Shown: positions 27,347-36,559 of the stretch, one piece after another
How the letters are laid out: every line of letters starts with the position of its first letter
How positions within the stretch are numbered: position 1 is the first letter of the stretch
Source of the DNA: Pancytospora philotis
Taxonomy: Eukaryota > Microsporidia
NCBI GenBank assembly: GCA_023647555.1
Contig: JALRLY010000249.1
Location: forward strand, 1 to 51,387
DNA: 51,387 nucleotides
Direction of reading: 5' to 3'
The notes under the pieces: model-generated
The model's database searches: none
What the model saw: the letters and a program-made list of their open reading frames with translations, nothing else
Told to the model about the DNA's origin: nothing
Translations under genes and position numbers: made by a program

Positions 27347-27671
27347 ACGACCTATTTGATTATTTCAAACTGATTTGTGCGTTGCTCTGTCTGGGGTGTG
27401 TCTTTGTGTATTGTTCATTTGCGGTCGCTGGAGTTTTTTCCTGACGCAGCTCGGCTTTCTTTTGTTTATGCGGCATGCGGTGCTGAGTGCGGCGGATCCA
27501 TGGTCCGCGTTTTGTGTGCAATAAAGACTCGTAGGCGAGTGTAGAATGATCGCTTCGGCAAGTGCACAATTACCTGATGGCTGTGTCTGCATTGCCGTCA
27601 TTTCTTAGTGCTTCTCAACGCCATGCCTTGATTTCTCTGCCGCGCAGTAATAAAATGCCGCGCCCGAGCCC
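27347..27671. other. Intergenic region
   Basis: 325 bp between RPS8 and a small gene. Weak minus-strand frames of 69-78 codons lack start elements. A TCGCTTCGGCA string near 27550 recalls the 5' end of U6 snRNA, but the rest of U6 is not there. AATAAAATGCC at 27650-27660 and GAGCCC just before 27672 may serve the next gene. Confidence 0.5.
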
Positions 27672-27848
27672 ATGGACGACAGCGAGCTCTCGTTTAAATT
27701 CCCGGAGCTGGAGATATCCGACACGGACGACGGCGACCATCAGACGCTCCGCAAGATAGACGAGTACCTCGACCAGGAGATGGAGGAGCAGCTGCGGCTC
27801 CTCGGGCGCCTGCGCGAGTTCGAGAAAAGGCTGGACGCCGCGCTCTAG
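27672..27848 (+). CDS. 58-residue acidic coiled-coil protein
   Basis: A short frame of 58 codons plus TAG. The N-terminal third is acidic with aromatic residues (MDDSELSFKFPELEISDTDDGD); the rest is one helix with heptad-like Leu spacing and many Glu/Arg (TLRKIDEYLDQEMEEQLRLL and on). GAGCCC directly precedes the ATG, and third positions are strongly G/C, both as in core genes here. The size and shape resemble small structural subunits such as those of kinetochore or spindle complexes, but no family is recognised. The opposite strand is also open for 98 codons, but its product lacks such character. Confidence 0.6.
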   Translation: MDDSELSFKFPELEISDTDDGDHQTLRKIDEYLDQEMEEQLRLLGRLREFEKRLDAAL

Positions 27849-28476
27849 GGTAACAGTGGATGCGCAGTGCCCGCGCCGTACAGCTGTGATTAAACACTTA
27901 AACCTCAGCATTGCGTGTTATGTATGCCTGTTTCCATGCAGACTAACTGTGGGCTATTTGTAAATAAGAGTCGGCCTGCTGCTCATGTGCAGCTTTTAAG
28001 AGTTGTTACTGCATCAAATTCACTGGCGTCCGGAGGCCCGCCCTCTGCAGTAATGCTACAAGGCTATGCTGCATTCAACGGGTAAAATGCGACACCAAAT
28101 AGGTTTGTTGTATACACTTCACGGACAGTTTTCATATGGAACGACTGTCTAATAATTTCATTTGCAGCGTGAGCGGTGCAGCCGTGTGCTCATCGTGCGG
28201 CAGCAATCAACCGGAATGAACAGTTTCAGCAAGCACTGAAATGAAGCGACGAAAAGCCCACGAATCATAAAAAATGAAACAGCCGCTGGCTTGGCTGCCA
28301 GGTGTAAAATGCCACAGCGCGTAGCTGCCCCAAAGATACTCTTCAGCTACAGTAGAAGTAAGAATTTATTCGCTTTAGTCAGAAGTAGAGTTGTAAGACA
28401 CCTCGACCCCCTCCTTTTATCCAGTTTCAGCGCCGAAAGACTCATCCTCACTAAGAGATACACGGCCCAGGCTATT
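27849..28476. other. Gene-free region at the border of the secreted-gene array
   Basis: About 630 bp. The right-hand part (about 28410-28476) holds the eroded acidic tail of A1 past its stop codon. The remainder shows no gene, tRNA or recognisable repeat. Confidence 0.55.
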
Positions 28477-29550
28477 CTAATAAGCACCGCAGGCACTCTC
28501 GAGCCCTGCATCCACAAATTCATCAGCCGCTTCCTTTACCAACGCGTGCATTTGTTCAGCATCGGGACCAGCGCTATCCTCCGGGTACTTTTCCTGGAAC
28601 TGCTTGTCAAACACATCAGTGGCCCCTTTTATGACATCCAAAGCGTTCTGGTTGCTGTAAATAAACTCGATAAATACAAAATAATCCAAAGCGCACACAC
28701 CCATCTTTTCCTTAACTTCTTCGTAATACAAACCAGTCATGTGTTCGAGCTCTTCGGTAACAGCTTCTCTCAATGCAGACCGCTGATTCCGATTAGTATC
28801 ATCCACAGCAAAAAATATATCCATAGTCAAATGTGACTCTGAATCCACGATGTGCATTTTAAGCTCTTCCGCGATATTTTTGAACATCGAGTAGCTCTCC
28901 CGGGTGAAAGGCCCGGTAGAGGACAACTTTTCGACACAAGCCTCATTCCATCCAAAGCGTTCCTGCCAGATAGTGCCTTCATTAGTGTCTGTAACCAGCC
29001 CCGCGATCTCCTTCTCGAACTGCTCCACGCCAGTGTCCTTATACCTGCCCGATATACTCTCTGTTAACTTATCGACCATTCTTCTGAAGCACTCGAAGAG
29101 ATTATCGTATGCTTCGACCGCCTTCATAGCATTCTTGTGACTATCCTTCAGATACTCATTCCGCAGGCACTCGCGGGACCAATTCTCAGCAATCCCAGCG
29201 CATGCCGCCTCATAATCAGCATCATCAGATTCGGTATAACGCTGATTACTATCCCTAATGTAGCATTTTTCTATATACGACTCAAGCGCAGCGGCCACTT
29301 GCCCCTTGTATAGTGCAATGCACTGATCGTAGGGCTCAACTACTGCTTTTGAATGCTCCTTCAGTTGAGTAAACAAATCTCCCATTGTCTTCACGACTAT
29401 GTCGCTGCGCACTCTGTAGAACGCACAGGGCACTTTGCTCGGAATATCTTCTGCGCTCGATGACGCCTCATCTCTGCACCGTTTCGAAGTAGCTCTCACC
29501 GTTTGCAGCAAGTACGGCGCAACACCCATCAGACACGCCAGTGAAAACAT
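28477..29550 (-). CDS. Secreted protein, array gene A1 (tail truncated)
   Basis: 357 residues from the ATG at 29550: the signal peptide MFSLACLMGVAPYLLQTVRA, a basic-acidic Ser-rich stretch (SKRCRDEASSSAEDIPSK), then a helical body with A-family blocks: LFTQLKEHSKAV, SYIEK.Y, AYDNLFECFRRMV, TREAYSMF-type, EELEHMTGL, FDKQFQEKYPEDSAGPDAEQM. The frame is open to 29790, but the extra N-terminus lies upstream of the start element. It ends at ACGAY with TAG where A2 continues with TAT and an acidic tail; past the stop the DNA still reads SEDESFGAETG, similar to GEDESDGAES in A2. So this copy has lost its tail. Function unknown; host-exposed role inferred from the leader and duplication. Confidence 0.85.
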   Translation of the reverse strand: MFSLACLMGVAPYLLQTVRATSKRCRDEASSSAEDIPSKVPCAFYRVRSDIVVKTMGDLFTQLKEHSKAVVEPYDQCIALYKGQVAAALESYIEKCYIRDSNQRYTESDDADYEAACAGIAENWSRECLRNEYLKDSHKNAMKAVEAYDNLFECFRRMVDKLTESISGRYKDTGVEQFEKEIAGLVTDTNEGTIWQERFGWNEACVEKLSSTGPFTRESYSMFKNIAEELKMHIVDSESHLTMDIFFAVDDTNRNQRSALREAVTEELEHMTGLYYEEVKEKMGVCALDYFVFIEFIYSNQNALDVIKGATDVFDKQFQEKYPEDSAGPDAEQMHALVKEAADEFVDAGLESACGAY

Positions 29551-29595
29551 GGGGGCCGTCTGCGCACCGTTTTTATATCTAATGGAAAAATTTTT
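29551..29595 (-). promoter_or_regulatory. Family A upstream block, A1
   Basis: In gene orientation: GAAAAATTTTTCC, then ATATAAAAAC about 10 bp later, then CCCCC against the ATG. The same three parts in the same order occur before A3, and in part before A2. Confidence 0.6.
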
Positions 29596-29907
29596 CATCA
29601 ACAGCCACGCGGCACTCTCGCCCATTCGCTTAATTGTCGATAGATAGAGGGCAAAGACACAGCAAAAATAATCACAGAGGCAGTAAGGAGCATCATGTGC
29701 TAACCGTATGATCAAATGCCGCCCCTCTGTTAAGTTTGTTGTATGGTCCGGTAAAAATTTACTGCTAATTTCTATGCCATCAGATAGCACCCGTTGTGGG
29801 CCTACTGATCTACTCGGTTATAATCAAATAGATGATGCGCTTCAGCGAGTATTATCTCAATAAACTGTCCCTGTGTCCTAAAAATTCCTAAATATTTAAT
29901 CGTATTA
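29596..29907. other. Intergenic region between A1 and A2
   Basis: 312 bp without a gene. It holds the 3' flank of A2 and distal upstream DNA of A1; an in-frame upstream extension of A1 crosses it but reads as noise. Confidence 0.5.
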
Positions 29908-31140
29908 TCAGTTCGGAGCAGCATCCTCAGGCATTTTGGCAGCTTCCGACTCCCCCAAATCAGCATCGTCAGAAGCATCCGATTCAGCGCCGTCAGACTC
30001 GTCCTCGCCGGACCTATCAAAACCATATAAGAACAACTCATCACTATCCAAAATATCCTCAGGACCAAGATAATAAGCATTGCGAGCACTACTAAGCTCT
30101 CCCTCCACGCATTTATCAGCCACATTCTTCATCAGCTCTTGCATCTGTTCGGCATCAGGCCCGGCTCCCGCCTCTGAGTACTTTTCCTGGAACTGTCCGT
30201 CAAATACGTCGGCGGCATACTCGACGATGGCCGAAGGGTCTGGATTATTGTTAACAAGCTCGACAAGTGTTAAATAATCTATAACACAAGACTCCATCTC
30301 TTGGTTGACCTCCAAGTAGTCCAGACCGGTTATACTTTTGAGCTCGCCAGCAGCGGCCCTGCACAATGCGAAATGCTTGTCCCAATTGTCCTCGCCCGCA
30401 GCAAAAAAATCACCCATAGTTAAGTCGGACGAAGCACCAGCGATATGCCTCTTCAGCTCTTGAGCGACACGAAAGAACATCGAGTAGCCGTCCCAGCTTA
30501 ATTCCTCGGTAGAGGGCAGCTCTACAATACCTGCGTCGTTCCATACAAAGCGTGGATGCTCGATGGTACCTTCAGCGATGCCTGCGACCAAGCTCTCCAT
30601 CTCCTCCCTGAATCGCGCTACACCAGGATCCTTATATTCTTCTGCTTTGCTCTCCAACAACTTACGGACCAATCCTCCAAAGCACTTGAAGATGCTATCG
30701 AAGGCTCCGACTGCCTTTCTGAGCTCCCTGTGGCTCACTTTCAGATGCCCATTTTGCAAGTACTTGCGGGATAAATTCTCAGTGATCTCAGCAAGAATTC
30801 TTTTACGGTCGGCACCAATAGATTCGACGTAGCGCTCGTTGCACAGCGCGTACCTTTTCTCTACATATGACGCAAGCCTGGTGGCCACTTGCTCCTCGTA
30901 CAGAGCGCGACACTTGTTGTAGGGCTCGACTGCTGCTTGTGAATGCTCCTTAAGTTTGGTGGACAAATCTCCCATCTTCTCCACGATTGCGTCGCTGTGC
31001 ACTCTGCGGAATGTGCAGGGAGCTTTGCTTGGAGCATCTTCCGCGCTCGTTGACGCCTCATCTCTGCGCCGTTTAGAAGTACCTCTCACCGTTTGCAGCA
31101 CGCACGGCGCAACACTCATGAGACAAGCCAGCGAAAACAT
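29908..31140 (-). CDS. Secreted protein, array gene A2
   Basis: 410 residues: the signal peptide MFSLACLMSVAPCVLQTVRG, the SKRRRDEASTSAEDAPSK stretch, the helical body shared with A1 and A3 (LSTKLKEHSQAAVEPY, SYVEKRY, AFDSIFKCFGGLVRKLLE, FDGQFQEKYSEAGAGPDAEQM), and a long acidic tail (about residues 345-410) rich in Asp, Glu and Ser (DRSGEDESDGAESDASDDAD). Cysteines are few and conserved. The start at 31140 is preceded by AGCCCCT; the AAATTTACCCC element lies a further 33 bp upstream and is inside the longer open frame, so the longer frame is not used. In the array it lies head-to-tail with A1 and A3. Function unknown. Confidence 0.87.
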   Translation of the reverse strand: MFSLACLMSVAPCVLQTVRGTSKRRRDEASTSAEDAPSKAPCTFRRVHSDAIVEKMGDLSTKLKEHSQAAVEPYNKCRALYEEQVATRLASYVEKRYALCNERYVESIGADRKRILAEITENLSRKYLQNGHLKVSHRELRKAVGAFDSIFKCFGGLVRKLLESKAEEYKDPGVARFREEMESLVAGIAEGTIEHPRFVWNDAGIVELPSTEELSWDGYSMFFRVAQELKRHIAGASSDLTMGDFFAAGEDNWDKHFALCRAAAGELKSITGLDYLEVNQEMESCVIDYLTLVELVNNNPDPSAIVEYAADVFDGQFQEKYSEAGAGPDAEQMQELMKNVADKCVEGELSSARNAYYLGPEDILDSDELFLYGFDRSGEDESDGAESDASDDADLGESEAAKMPEDAAPN

Positions 31141-31186
31141 AGGGGCTCGCTGCGCCCCGTCTTCATATAATAAAGGGGTAAATTTT
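31141..31186 (-). promoter_or_regulatory. Family A upstream block, A2
   Basis: In gene orientation AAAATTTACCCC (31175-31186), then TTATTATATGAAGACGGGG, then CCCCT against the ATG. An ATG inside the spacer is out of frame. Confidence 0.65.
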
Positions 31187-31318
31187 GATCTACACGTTCG
31201 CCCCACCGTTTATTGGTGTACATATAGAGCAGCAATATACGATGCAAATAAGCCTCAGCGCTGCTTATCTCAATAAATTCCACGCGCATTTGATAAAAAT
31301 ACTCAAATATTTATTTCA

Positions 31319-32551
31319 TCAGCTGGAAGCAGCACCCTTAGTCGTCTTGGGCTTTTCCGATTCTTTTTGCAGTTCTACAAGCACATGCTCTACGGACTCA
31401 CTCTCGCCGACAATATCCGACCCATCAGTGGACTCGTCGTCGCTGATAGAATCATCCTCAGTGCCGTAAGGCCTCGCATTCTTCACCGCTTCTACCGTAT
31501 AGTCCGCAGCCACTTCCTCTATCAAATCCTTCATCTGCTCGGCATCGAGCCCTGCTCCGGCGTCGCTGCAGGTCTCTTGGAACTGCGTGTCAAACGCATC
31601 GGTGACACTCTCTATGATATCCAGATGCTCTTGGTTTTTGTTGACGAACTCGAGAAATGTAGAGTAGTTCCTGGAGCAGGTCTTCAGCGCGTCGTCGGCC
31701 GCGTTGTAGTCCTGACCGGTCATGTGCTCGAGCTCGCCGGCAGCAGCGTAAGTCAACGCAATATACCGGCTCCTGTCATCCTCGGTCATAGAGTATTCAC
31801 CAGTAGTCAAATGCGCCGCAGAATTATCGATGTGCTCCGAAAGCCCATTAAGAACATCATTGAACATCCAGTAGTTCTCTCCGTTGAAATTCTCAGCGGA
31901 GCTCAGCCCTGCAATGCCGGTGTCTTTACATTTAAAGTTGGCATGCTGGATAACGCCCTTACTGGTGTCCTTAACCAGCTCCTCGATCTCCTTCTTGAAC
32001 TGAGCCACACTGGTGCCCTTATAGTTGATCAGTTTGGTTTCAAATAGCTTACGGACCAGCCTTTCAAAGCACTCGAAGAGGCTGTCGTACGCTTTGATCG
32101 CCTTTAGAAACTCCCCGTGGCTTTGTTTAAGATACTCATAGCGCAGGTACTCGGGGGACCAGTCCTTAGATATTTCTGCGCAGACCTCCTCGCGATTGAT
32201 CTCACTAGCCTCGGTATAGCGCTGGTTATTCATGGGGTACCTTTTCTCCACATACGATCTAAGCGCACTGATCACTTGCTCCTTGTAGAATCTGCGGCAG
32301 CTGCGGAAAGGCTTATTCGTCCCTTTCGAATGTTCCTCCAGCTGATCGAACAGATCTCCCATCTTCTTAGCCACTACTTTGCTTTGCACTTTGCTGTACT
32401 CACCGAAATCACCATCATTACCCGAGTGATTCTCCACGTTCGATGGCGCTTCAACGTTGTTGGACTCACCGTTCAGGCGCCGGTCAGAAGAACATACCAC
32501 CGTTTGCAGCAGATGCGGTGCAACACTCACGAGACATCCCAGCGAAAACAT
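31319..32551 (-). CDS. Secreted protein, array gene A3
   Basis: 410 residues, the same length as A2: the signal peptide MFSLGCLVSVAPHLLQTVVC, a low-complexity stretch rich in Asn/Glu/Asp instead of the SKRRRDEAS block, then the family body (LFDQLEEHSKGTNKPF, SYVEKRYPMNNQRYTE, AYDSLFECFERLVRKLFE, ELEHMTGQDYN, FDTQFQETCSDAGAGLDAEQM) and an acidic tail that ends in a basic stretch (EKPKTTKGAASS). Compared with A1 and A2 the N-terminal linker is the most divergent part, while the AYDSLFECF and FDxQFQE blocks are nearly invariant. Start at 32551, preceded by AACCCCT. Function unknown. Confidence 0.87.
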   Translation of the reverse strand: MFSLGCLVSVAPHLLQTVVCSSDRRLNGESNNVEAPSNVENHSGNDGDFGEYSKVQSKVVAKKMGDLFDQLEEHSKGTNKPFRSCRRFYKEQVISALRSYVEKRYPMNNQRYTEASEINREEVCAEISKDWSPEYLRYEYLKQSHGEFLKAIKAYDSLFECFERLVRKLFETKLINYKGTSVAQFKKEIEELVKDTSKGVIQHANFKCKDTGIAGLSSAENFNGENYWMFNDVLNGLSEHIDNSAAHLTTGEYSMTEDDRSRYIALTYAAAGELEHMTGQDYNAADDALKTCSRNYSTFLEFVNKNQEHLDIIESVTDAFDTQFQETCSDAGAGLDAEQMKDLIEEVAADYTVEAVKNARPYGTEDDSISDDESTDGSDIVGESESVEHVLVELQKESEKPKTTKGAASS

Positions 32552-32596
32552 AGGGGTTCCCCACAATCTGTTTTTATACCAGAAAGGGGTAAAAAT
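32552..32596 (-). promoter_or_regulatory. Family A upstream block, A3
   Basis: In gene orientation ATTTTTACCCC, then GGTATAAAAAC about 8 bp later, then AACCCCT against the ATG at 32551. It is very similar to the A1 block. Confidence 0.65.
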
Positions 32597-32899
32597 CTGG
32601 ATCATTAGCCCGCGCTGCGCTTTACCTTACCGCCCATTGGTGCACGGACGGGCTGCACAAATGGCGCAATAAAAACAATTGCTGAGATGATTGGCCGCCA
32701 TCGCAAGCTGTTTACAAAAGACGATAGCGCTTTTTTATTGAGCTAGCCGCGTGATCTAATAAAAGATCACTTCTAATTAGCCACGTCATCTAATAACACC
32801 TATTGCAGGCTTACCGACTAGGTCAGAAGTAAGCAGACGGCGTAGACTTTATAGCGAGCAGATATAAAAGCGGAAGGCAAACGCAGGTAAGCCAATGAT
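32597..32899. other. Intergenic junction between subfamilies A and B
   Basis: 303 bp without a gene. It contains a perfect 7-bp inverted repeat (listed) and two related direct copies of TAGCC.CGT.ATCTAATAA (about 32744-32760 and 32779-32796). Confidence 0.6.
32751..32770. repeat. Inverted repeat with AATAAA loop
   Basis: GTGATCT (32751-32757) and AGATCAC (32764-32770) form a perfect 7-bp stem around the loop AATAAA. It lies at the A/B junction of the array, about 200 bp upstream of the A3 start in gene orientation. Confidence 0.6.
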
Positions 32900-34168
32900 T
32901 TATTCCGGATGGTGGTAAGTAGAATCGGATGAGGAGCTTTCTGCATCGCTTCTTTCTTCGTAAGCTTCGTCGCTGGATGCCCAGCAACGACTGTCCTCGC
33001 TGCTGAGATCGTCACCGTTTTCAGCGGCGTCAGCCTTGGCTGTATCCATTCCCAGACAGCTCGCCTTCGCCTCTGCCAAAAAATCGTCGATGACTCGACC
33101 GACAGCGGCCTCTATCTGCGCAATGTTCAGCTTGCCATTATCACTGTCACCAAGAGCCTCTTGTAGGTTTTTGGTTAGCGCTACCGCGGCGCGCGTTATA
33201 ACACCGTCATAGTCCTTCGCTAGATGAACGTATCCACGGAGTTCAATAAATGAGCATGTGCACTCTTCCACTTCCCAGCGGAGATTTTCGCAATCGTGCT
33301 CCGTCTCTTCTGTCCCATCAAGAACGGGCAGGATGCACCCAAACATATTTGGGCACAGCTCCTCGCGGTCGTAGTACGCTTTTCTGAGACTGCAGATATG
33401 CCGCCCCATGGCATCGTAGAAATCGCTGAAAAGCTTTGTGTCTACCTCCGCTAAACTGGACGCATTCATAATATTTCGGTAGCAGGCACTACTGCCAATC
33501 GACAAGCGTATAAACGCGCTATAGCTGTCGTAATACTTTGCTGCCATTTTTGTGAGGTTTGGGTCTGCATTGCTACGTCCAGCTGCATTTCCGCCCATGC
33601 CGGCCCGCGCCTTGTACAACCGTTTGCAGTATTCGGCCATTATACCATCGTACGCATCAAACATTAATCTAATGCCTGTGGTAATACTTTGCAGAGACTG
33701 TAGGTCGAAGCCCCCTTCTACGCTATTATTCAGGGGTGCTTTATGATCGCTCTCCAAAATTGCACCGCCGCGCTCGACGTAGCTGACGCCGCTGTCGGTA
33801 TTTTCTAGGCCATCTTCTTTCTTCAGAAATGACTGCGTTGCGTGTGCCAAGAGCGCACTGGCCATCTGCTTCCGACAAGAAACTTGGAACGCATCACAAG
33901 ATGCATAAACCGCAGGCACCTGCTTGTCGAACTCTTGTTGCAGGTTTTTGAGAGAACTAGCGTCTAATTCATCGCCTGCTAAAACGCTACCATCAGAGCT
34001 ACTCGAACTGGATAACGCTTCCCTCCCACTAGGGCTCGGTTGAAGCGAAAGGCCGTTGCCTAAGCTGTATGCTAGGGACTCGCTGTCGTCGGCCTGGCTA
34101 GGGTTTGCGCCCATTACCGCATGCATGAAGCATAAAAGTGCACTGACCGGGATTGCTAATGAAAACAT
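32900..34168 (-). CDS. Secreted protein, array gene B1
   Basis: 422 residues, the longest and most divergent B member. A signal peptide (MFSLAIPVSALLCFMHAVMG, cleavage likely before ANPSQ), a Ser/Asp/Gly-rich linker (about 25-75), a helical body with the B-family pattern (QQEFDKQVPAVYASCDAFQ, CRKQMASALLAHATQSFL, LMFDAYDGIMAEYCKRLY), and a tail rich in Ser, Asp and Glu (about 370-422, SSEDSRCWASSDEAYEERSD). The pattern 'coil segment with a Cys, RxQM..ALL.YA, then SLF.AYD' also fits the A proteins, suggesting one superfamily. Start at 34168; an upstream extension of 16 codons is not used. Function unknown. Confidence 0.85.
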   Translation of the reverse strand: MFSLAIPVSALLCFMHAVMGANPSQADDSESLAYSLGNGLSLQPSPSGREALSSSSSSDGSVLAGDELDASSLKNLQQEFDKQVPAVYASCDAFQVSCRKQMASALLAHATQSFLKKEDGLENTDSGVSYVERGGAILESDHKAPLNNSVEGGFDLQSLQSITTGIRLMFDAYDGIMAEYCKRLYKARAGMGGNAAGRSNADPNLTKMAAKYYDSYSAFIRLSIGSSACYRNIMNASSLAEVDTKLFSDFYDAMGRHICSLRKAYYDREELCPNMFGCILPVLDGTEETEHDCENLRWEVEECTCSFIELRGYVHLAKDYDGVITRAAVALTKNLQEALGDSDNGKLNIAQIEAAVGRVIDDFLAEAKASCLGMDTAKADAAENGDDLSSEDSRCWASSDEAYEERSDAESSSSDSTYHHPE

Positions 34169-34273
34169 GGGATACGCAGAAATACCTTTGATATCAAATG
34201 GCGAGCGAAATTGCATTTAGTTGCGTCATTTGATCATTCATAATAGATTGCGAAGGGCATGCATAAAAGATGA

Positions 34274-34303
34274 GCTGCTCATCGAGCAGCGCATCATATG
34301 CGC
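34274..34303. repeat. Two adjacent perfect hairpins
   Basis: GCTGCTC-ATC-GAGCAGC (34274-34290) overlaps by two bases with GCGCAT-CAT-ATGCGC (34289-34303). They lie between the B2 stop and the B1 start. Possible terminator or protein-binding site; no function is shown. Confidence 0.55.
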
Positions 34304-34376
34304 TTATCAGCAGTTCTAATAAGGAAAAACTAGATCAAACATAGGAAACGCATAAATAAATAACTAAACTGCCTGT

Positions 34377-35588
34377 TTATTGTTGGTCTTCAGCTTCCAC
34401 AAAAGATTCTACCGCATCAGTGAAATCTGTCTCGCTCTCAGTATCTTCGCCGTAATTTTCAACGGCAGCGAGCAGCCGATCATCGTCTTCACTGCTGGAA
34501 TCCTCCTGTATTTCATCACCATCAGCCTCAACTGCGCGGCATTCCCTCTTTGTTTCTTCCATATATTTGTCGACCACACCTTCTACTACGTTCTCTATCT
34601 GCGCGAAGTCGAGCCCGCGGGCAACATCATGTGTGAGCGCTTCATCGAGCCCCACAGAAAGCAAATCTGCGGCGCGCTCGCCAGTCCTGAGATCACTCTG
34701 CGACATATTAACATACCCGATGATCTCCCTAAACCTGTTCCTGCACAGCTCCATTTTCTGGCAGAGGGCTCCGCAGTCAATTTGCGCGCTGCGTTGGCAT
34801 CGATCGTGCAACGCTCTCATTCTCTGGTTGCTCTGCTCAACGAGCTCATTATAGAATTTGCAGAGCAGCAGCGCATTCACTATTCTTATGTTATTGGGCT
34901 CTGCCAGAATATCATCAATATCGAGGTCTGTCCGCAATAAGCCCAAGTGCCTCTCAGAATAGTAGTGGTGATAATCCTCGGCAGTTATTTTCTTGAGCTC
35001 TGCGCATTCGCGGGCGTTTTCAGCCGCATCACTGCTCTGTGCCTCGTCCTCCCGCCTGCAACATTCAGACAGAACATCATCGTATGCAGCAAACAGCGAT
35101 CTATAGCACGCGATGATATTCTGCAAATATTGCGGTCCCGGCCGTTGTTTCAGCCAGTTAACTGCGGCTATCAAACGATTACGCCCTTGATTTACTTCAT
35201 CGTTCTTGATGTAGCAGCGATCGATGCTGCCAAATCTCAAATTTATCTTAAGGTACGAGGATGTAGCACATACCAAGAGCGCATGAACCATCTGTATTCG
35301 GAGAGCATACGCAAGCTGATCACGGGACCCCCGTACCGCGGACAGTTGCCTGTCAAACTTATCCAGCAGGTGATCGAGTCGGATGTCGTGTAGCTCTGCG
35401 TCTACCAGAGTGCTACTATCGGATGCGCTAGCACGAGAAGATGCTGCCTCACCATCGAGGCTAGAAGGAGGCGAAACGCCTGCAGCCCGCTCTGCTGGAG
35501 CATCGCTGTCCATGGACGGGGGATTAGCGCCCATCACCATCAGCGGTCCGTGCGCTATAACACTAATCAGAGGAACCAATGATAACAT
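34377..35588 (-). CDS. Secreted protein, array gene B2
   Basis: 403 residues: a signal peptide (MLSLVPLISVIAHGPLMVMG, then ANPPSMDSDAPAE), a Ser-rich linker, the B body (LLDKFDRQLSAVRGSRDQL, LRIQMVHALLVCATSSYLK, RPGPQYLQNIIACYRSLFAAYDDVLSECCRRE) and the C-terminal helices (MSQSDLRTGERAADLLSVGLDEAL, VVEGVVDKYMEETKRECRAVEADGD) followed by an acidic tail (SSSEDDDRLLAAVENYGEDTESE and on). GAGCCC directly precedes the ATG. B2 has the complete B layout and is a good reference for judging truncated copies. Function unknown. Confidence 0.87.
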   Translation of the reverse strand: MLSLVPLISVIAHGPLMVMGANPPSMDSDAPAERAAGVSPPSSLDGEAASSRASASDSSTLVDAELHDIRLDHLLDKFDRQLSAVRGSRDQLAYALRIQMVHALLVCATSSYLKINLRFGSIDRCYIKNDEVNQGRNRLIAAVNWLKQRPGPQYLQNIIACYRSLFAAYDDVLSECCRREDEAQSSDAAENARECAELKKITAEDYHHYYSERHLGLLRTDLDIDDILAEPNNIRIVNALLLCKFYNELVEQSNQRMRALHDRCQRSAQIDCGALCQKMELCRNRFREIIGYVNMSQSDLRTGERAADLLSVGLDEALTHDVARGLDFAQIENVVEGVVDKYMEETKRECRAVEADGDEIQEDSSSEDDDRLLAAVENYGEDTESETDFTDAVESFVEAEDQQ

Positions 35589-36559
35589 GGGCTCGCAAAA
35601 GCGTTTTCAGTAGAATGTGGTAGTGTGATGGCATCACTAATTAAAATTTGATAGTTTAGAAAAAATGCAATGAGCTGGTGCTGAAAGCCCTACTACTTAG
35701 AGCTGTGGTATTTATTTATCTCCCTTTCATCATCTGTCCAAATTCAGCACCGTCTGAGTATTCGTGACCTCCAGCCGGTGCTATGACGCTGTTCAATTTA
35801 AAATAGCTGATTGTTTACGTCACTTCTTATTAAAAATATCATTACTACACAGCGCGCTAGCTCATGAAATAACCAATCATGGGCGAACTTGCTCGGTCTG
35901 CTTCCAAACGCGGTCCTGTATCGCCTACCTTGCTACGGCAAAGGGCAACAGAATCATCCTCGCTCCAGTGTGCGCAAATTTTTAGAAGAAGGGCTCGGTG
36001 TGTGCCAAGCCGCTGGCAGAAGAGCTCGTGCACATATGCGTATAGAGGTAGAAGCTCCAAAACCAGCGGGAATAGTCAATGTGGCCATGCCCTGTTGCTG
36101 CTAAAGTAAAGGTCGATTGTCTGCGGTCAAACTGCGAAGAATCTGTACAGATGCAATGCAATTCGCATAGTGCTTCTAGACCTTTCATCCAGCCACAGGC
36201 TCCATTTTCGTATTCTCACGTACGTTCATTACTCACGCGGAAGTTTAAGAGCTAACAACGCTCAGCACACGCGGCGCACTAAGGCTTACACTTCTGTTAA
36301 GAGCATTAAAATGTGGTACACTACCATGGTGTATCATTCAAGAGTACCACGCCGAGGTAAAATGATGAGACACCACCGGGCATAGCGTAAATGTAAACGC
36401 AGAAACAAGTGGCAGATGAAGTTGACATCCTTTAATCAAAAATTCTAAATAGCGATTGCGATGGCAGGGCCACGCATTTTTGACCAGCCATCTTCGCTGG
36501 TGGCACGCGACCGAACCTCATCAACACTGCTGGCAACTTCCTTTTCTACTGCACTATTA
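35589..36559. other. Gap in the array, about 970 bp
   Basis: The longest gene-free stretch in the array, between B2 and B3. Short frames (60-76 codons) on both strands show no leader and no family motif. The right end (about 36470-36559) carries the eroded tail of B3 past its stop. The rest could be a fully decayed family member, but I see no residual block to prove it. Confidence 0.5.

Noticed and set aside
27548..27580. Possible U6 snRNA (TCGCTTCGGCA)
   Set aside because: Only the 5' hairpin-like string matches; the ACAGAGA box and the rest of U6 are absent.
31148..31165. An ATG in the A2 leader
   Set aside because: It is out of frame with A2 and lies between the A/T-CCCC element and the conserved MFSL start.
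35764..36385. Small genes in the B2-B3 gap
   Set aside because: Several frames of 60-76 codons, none with a leader, start element or similarity to the array families.
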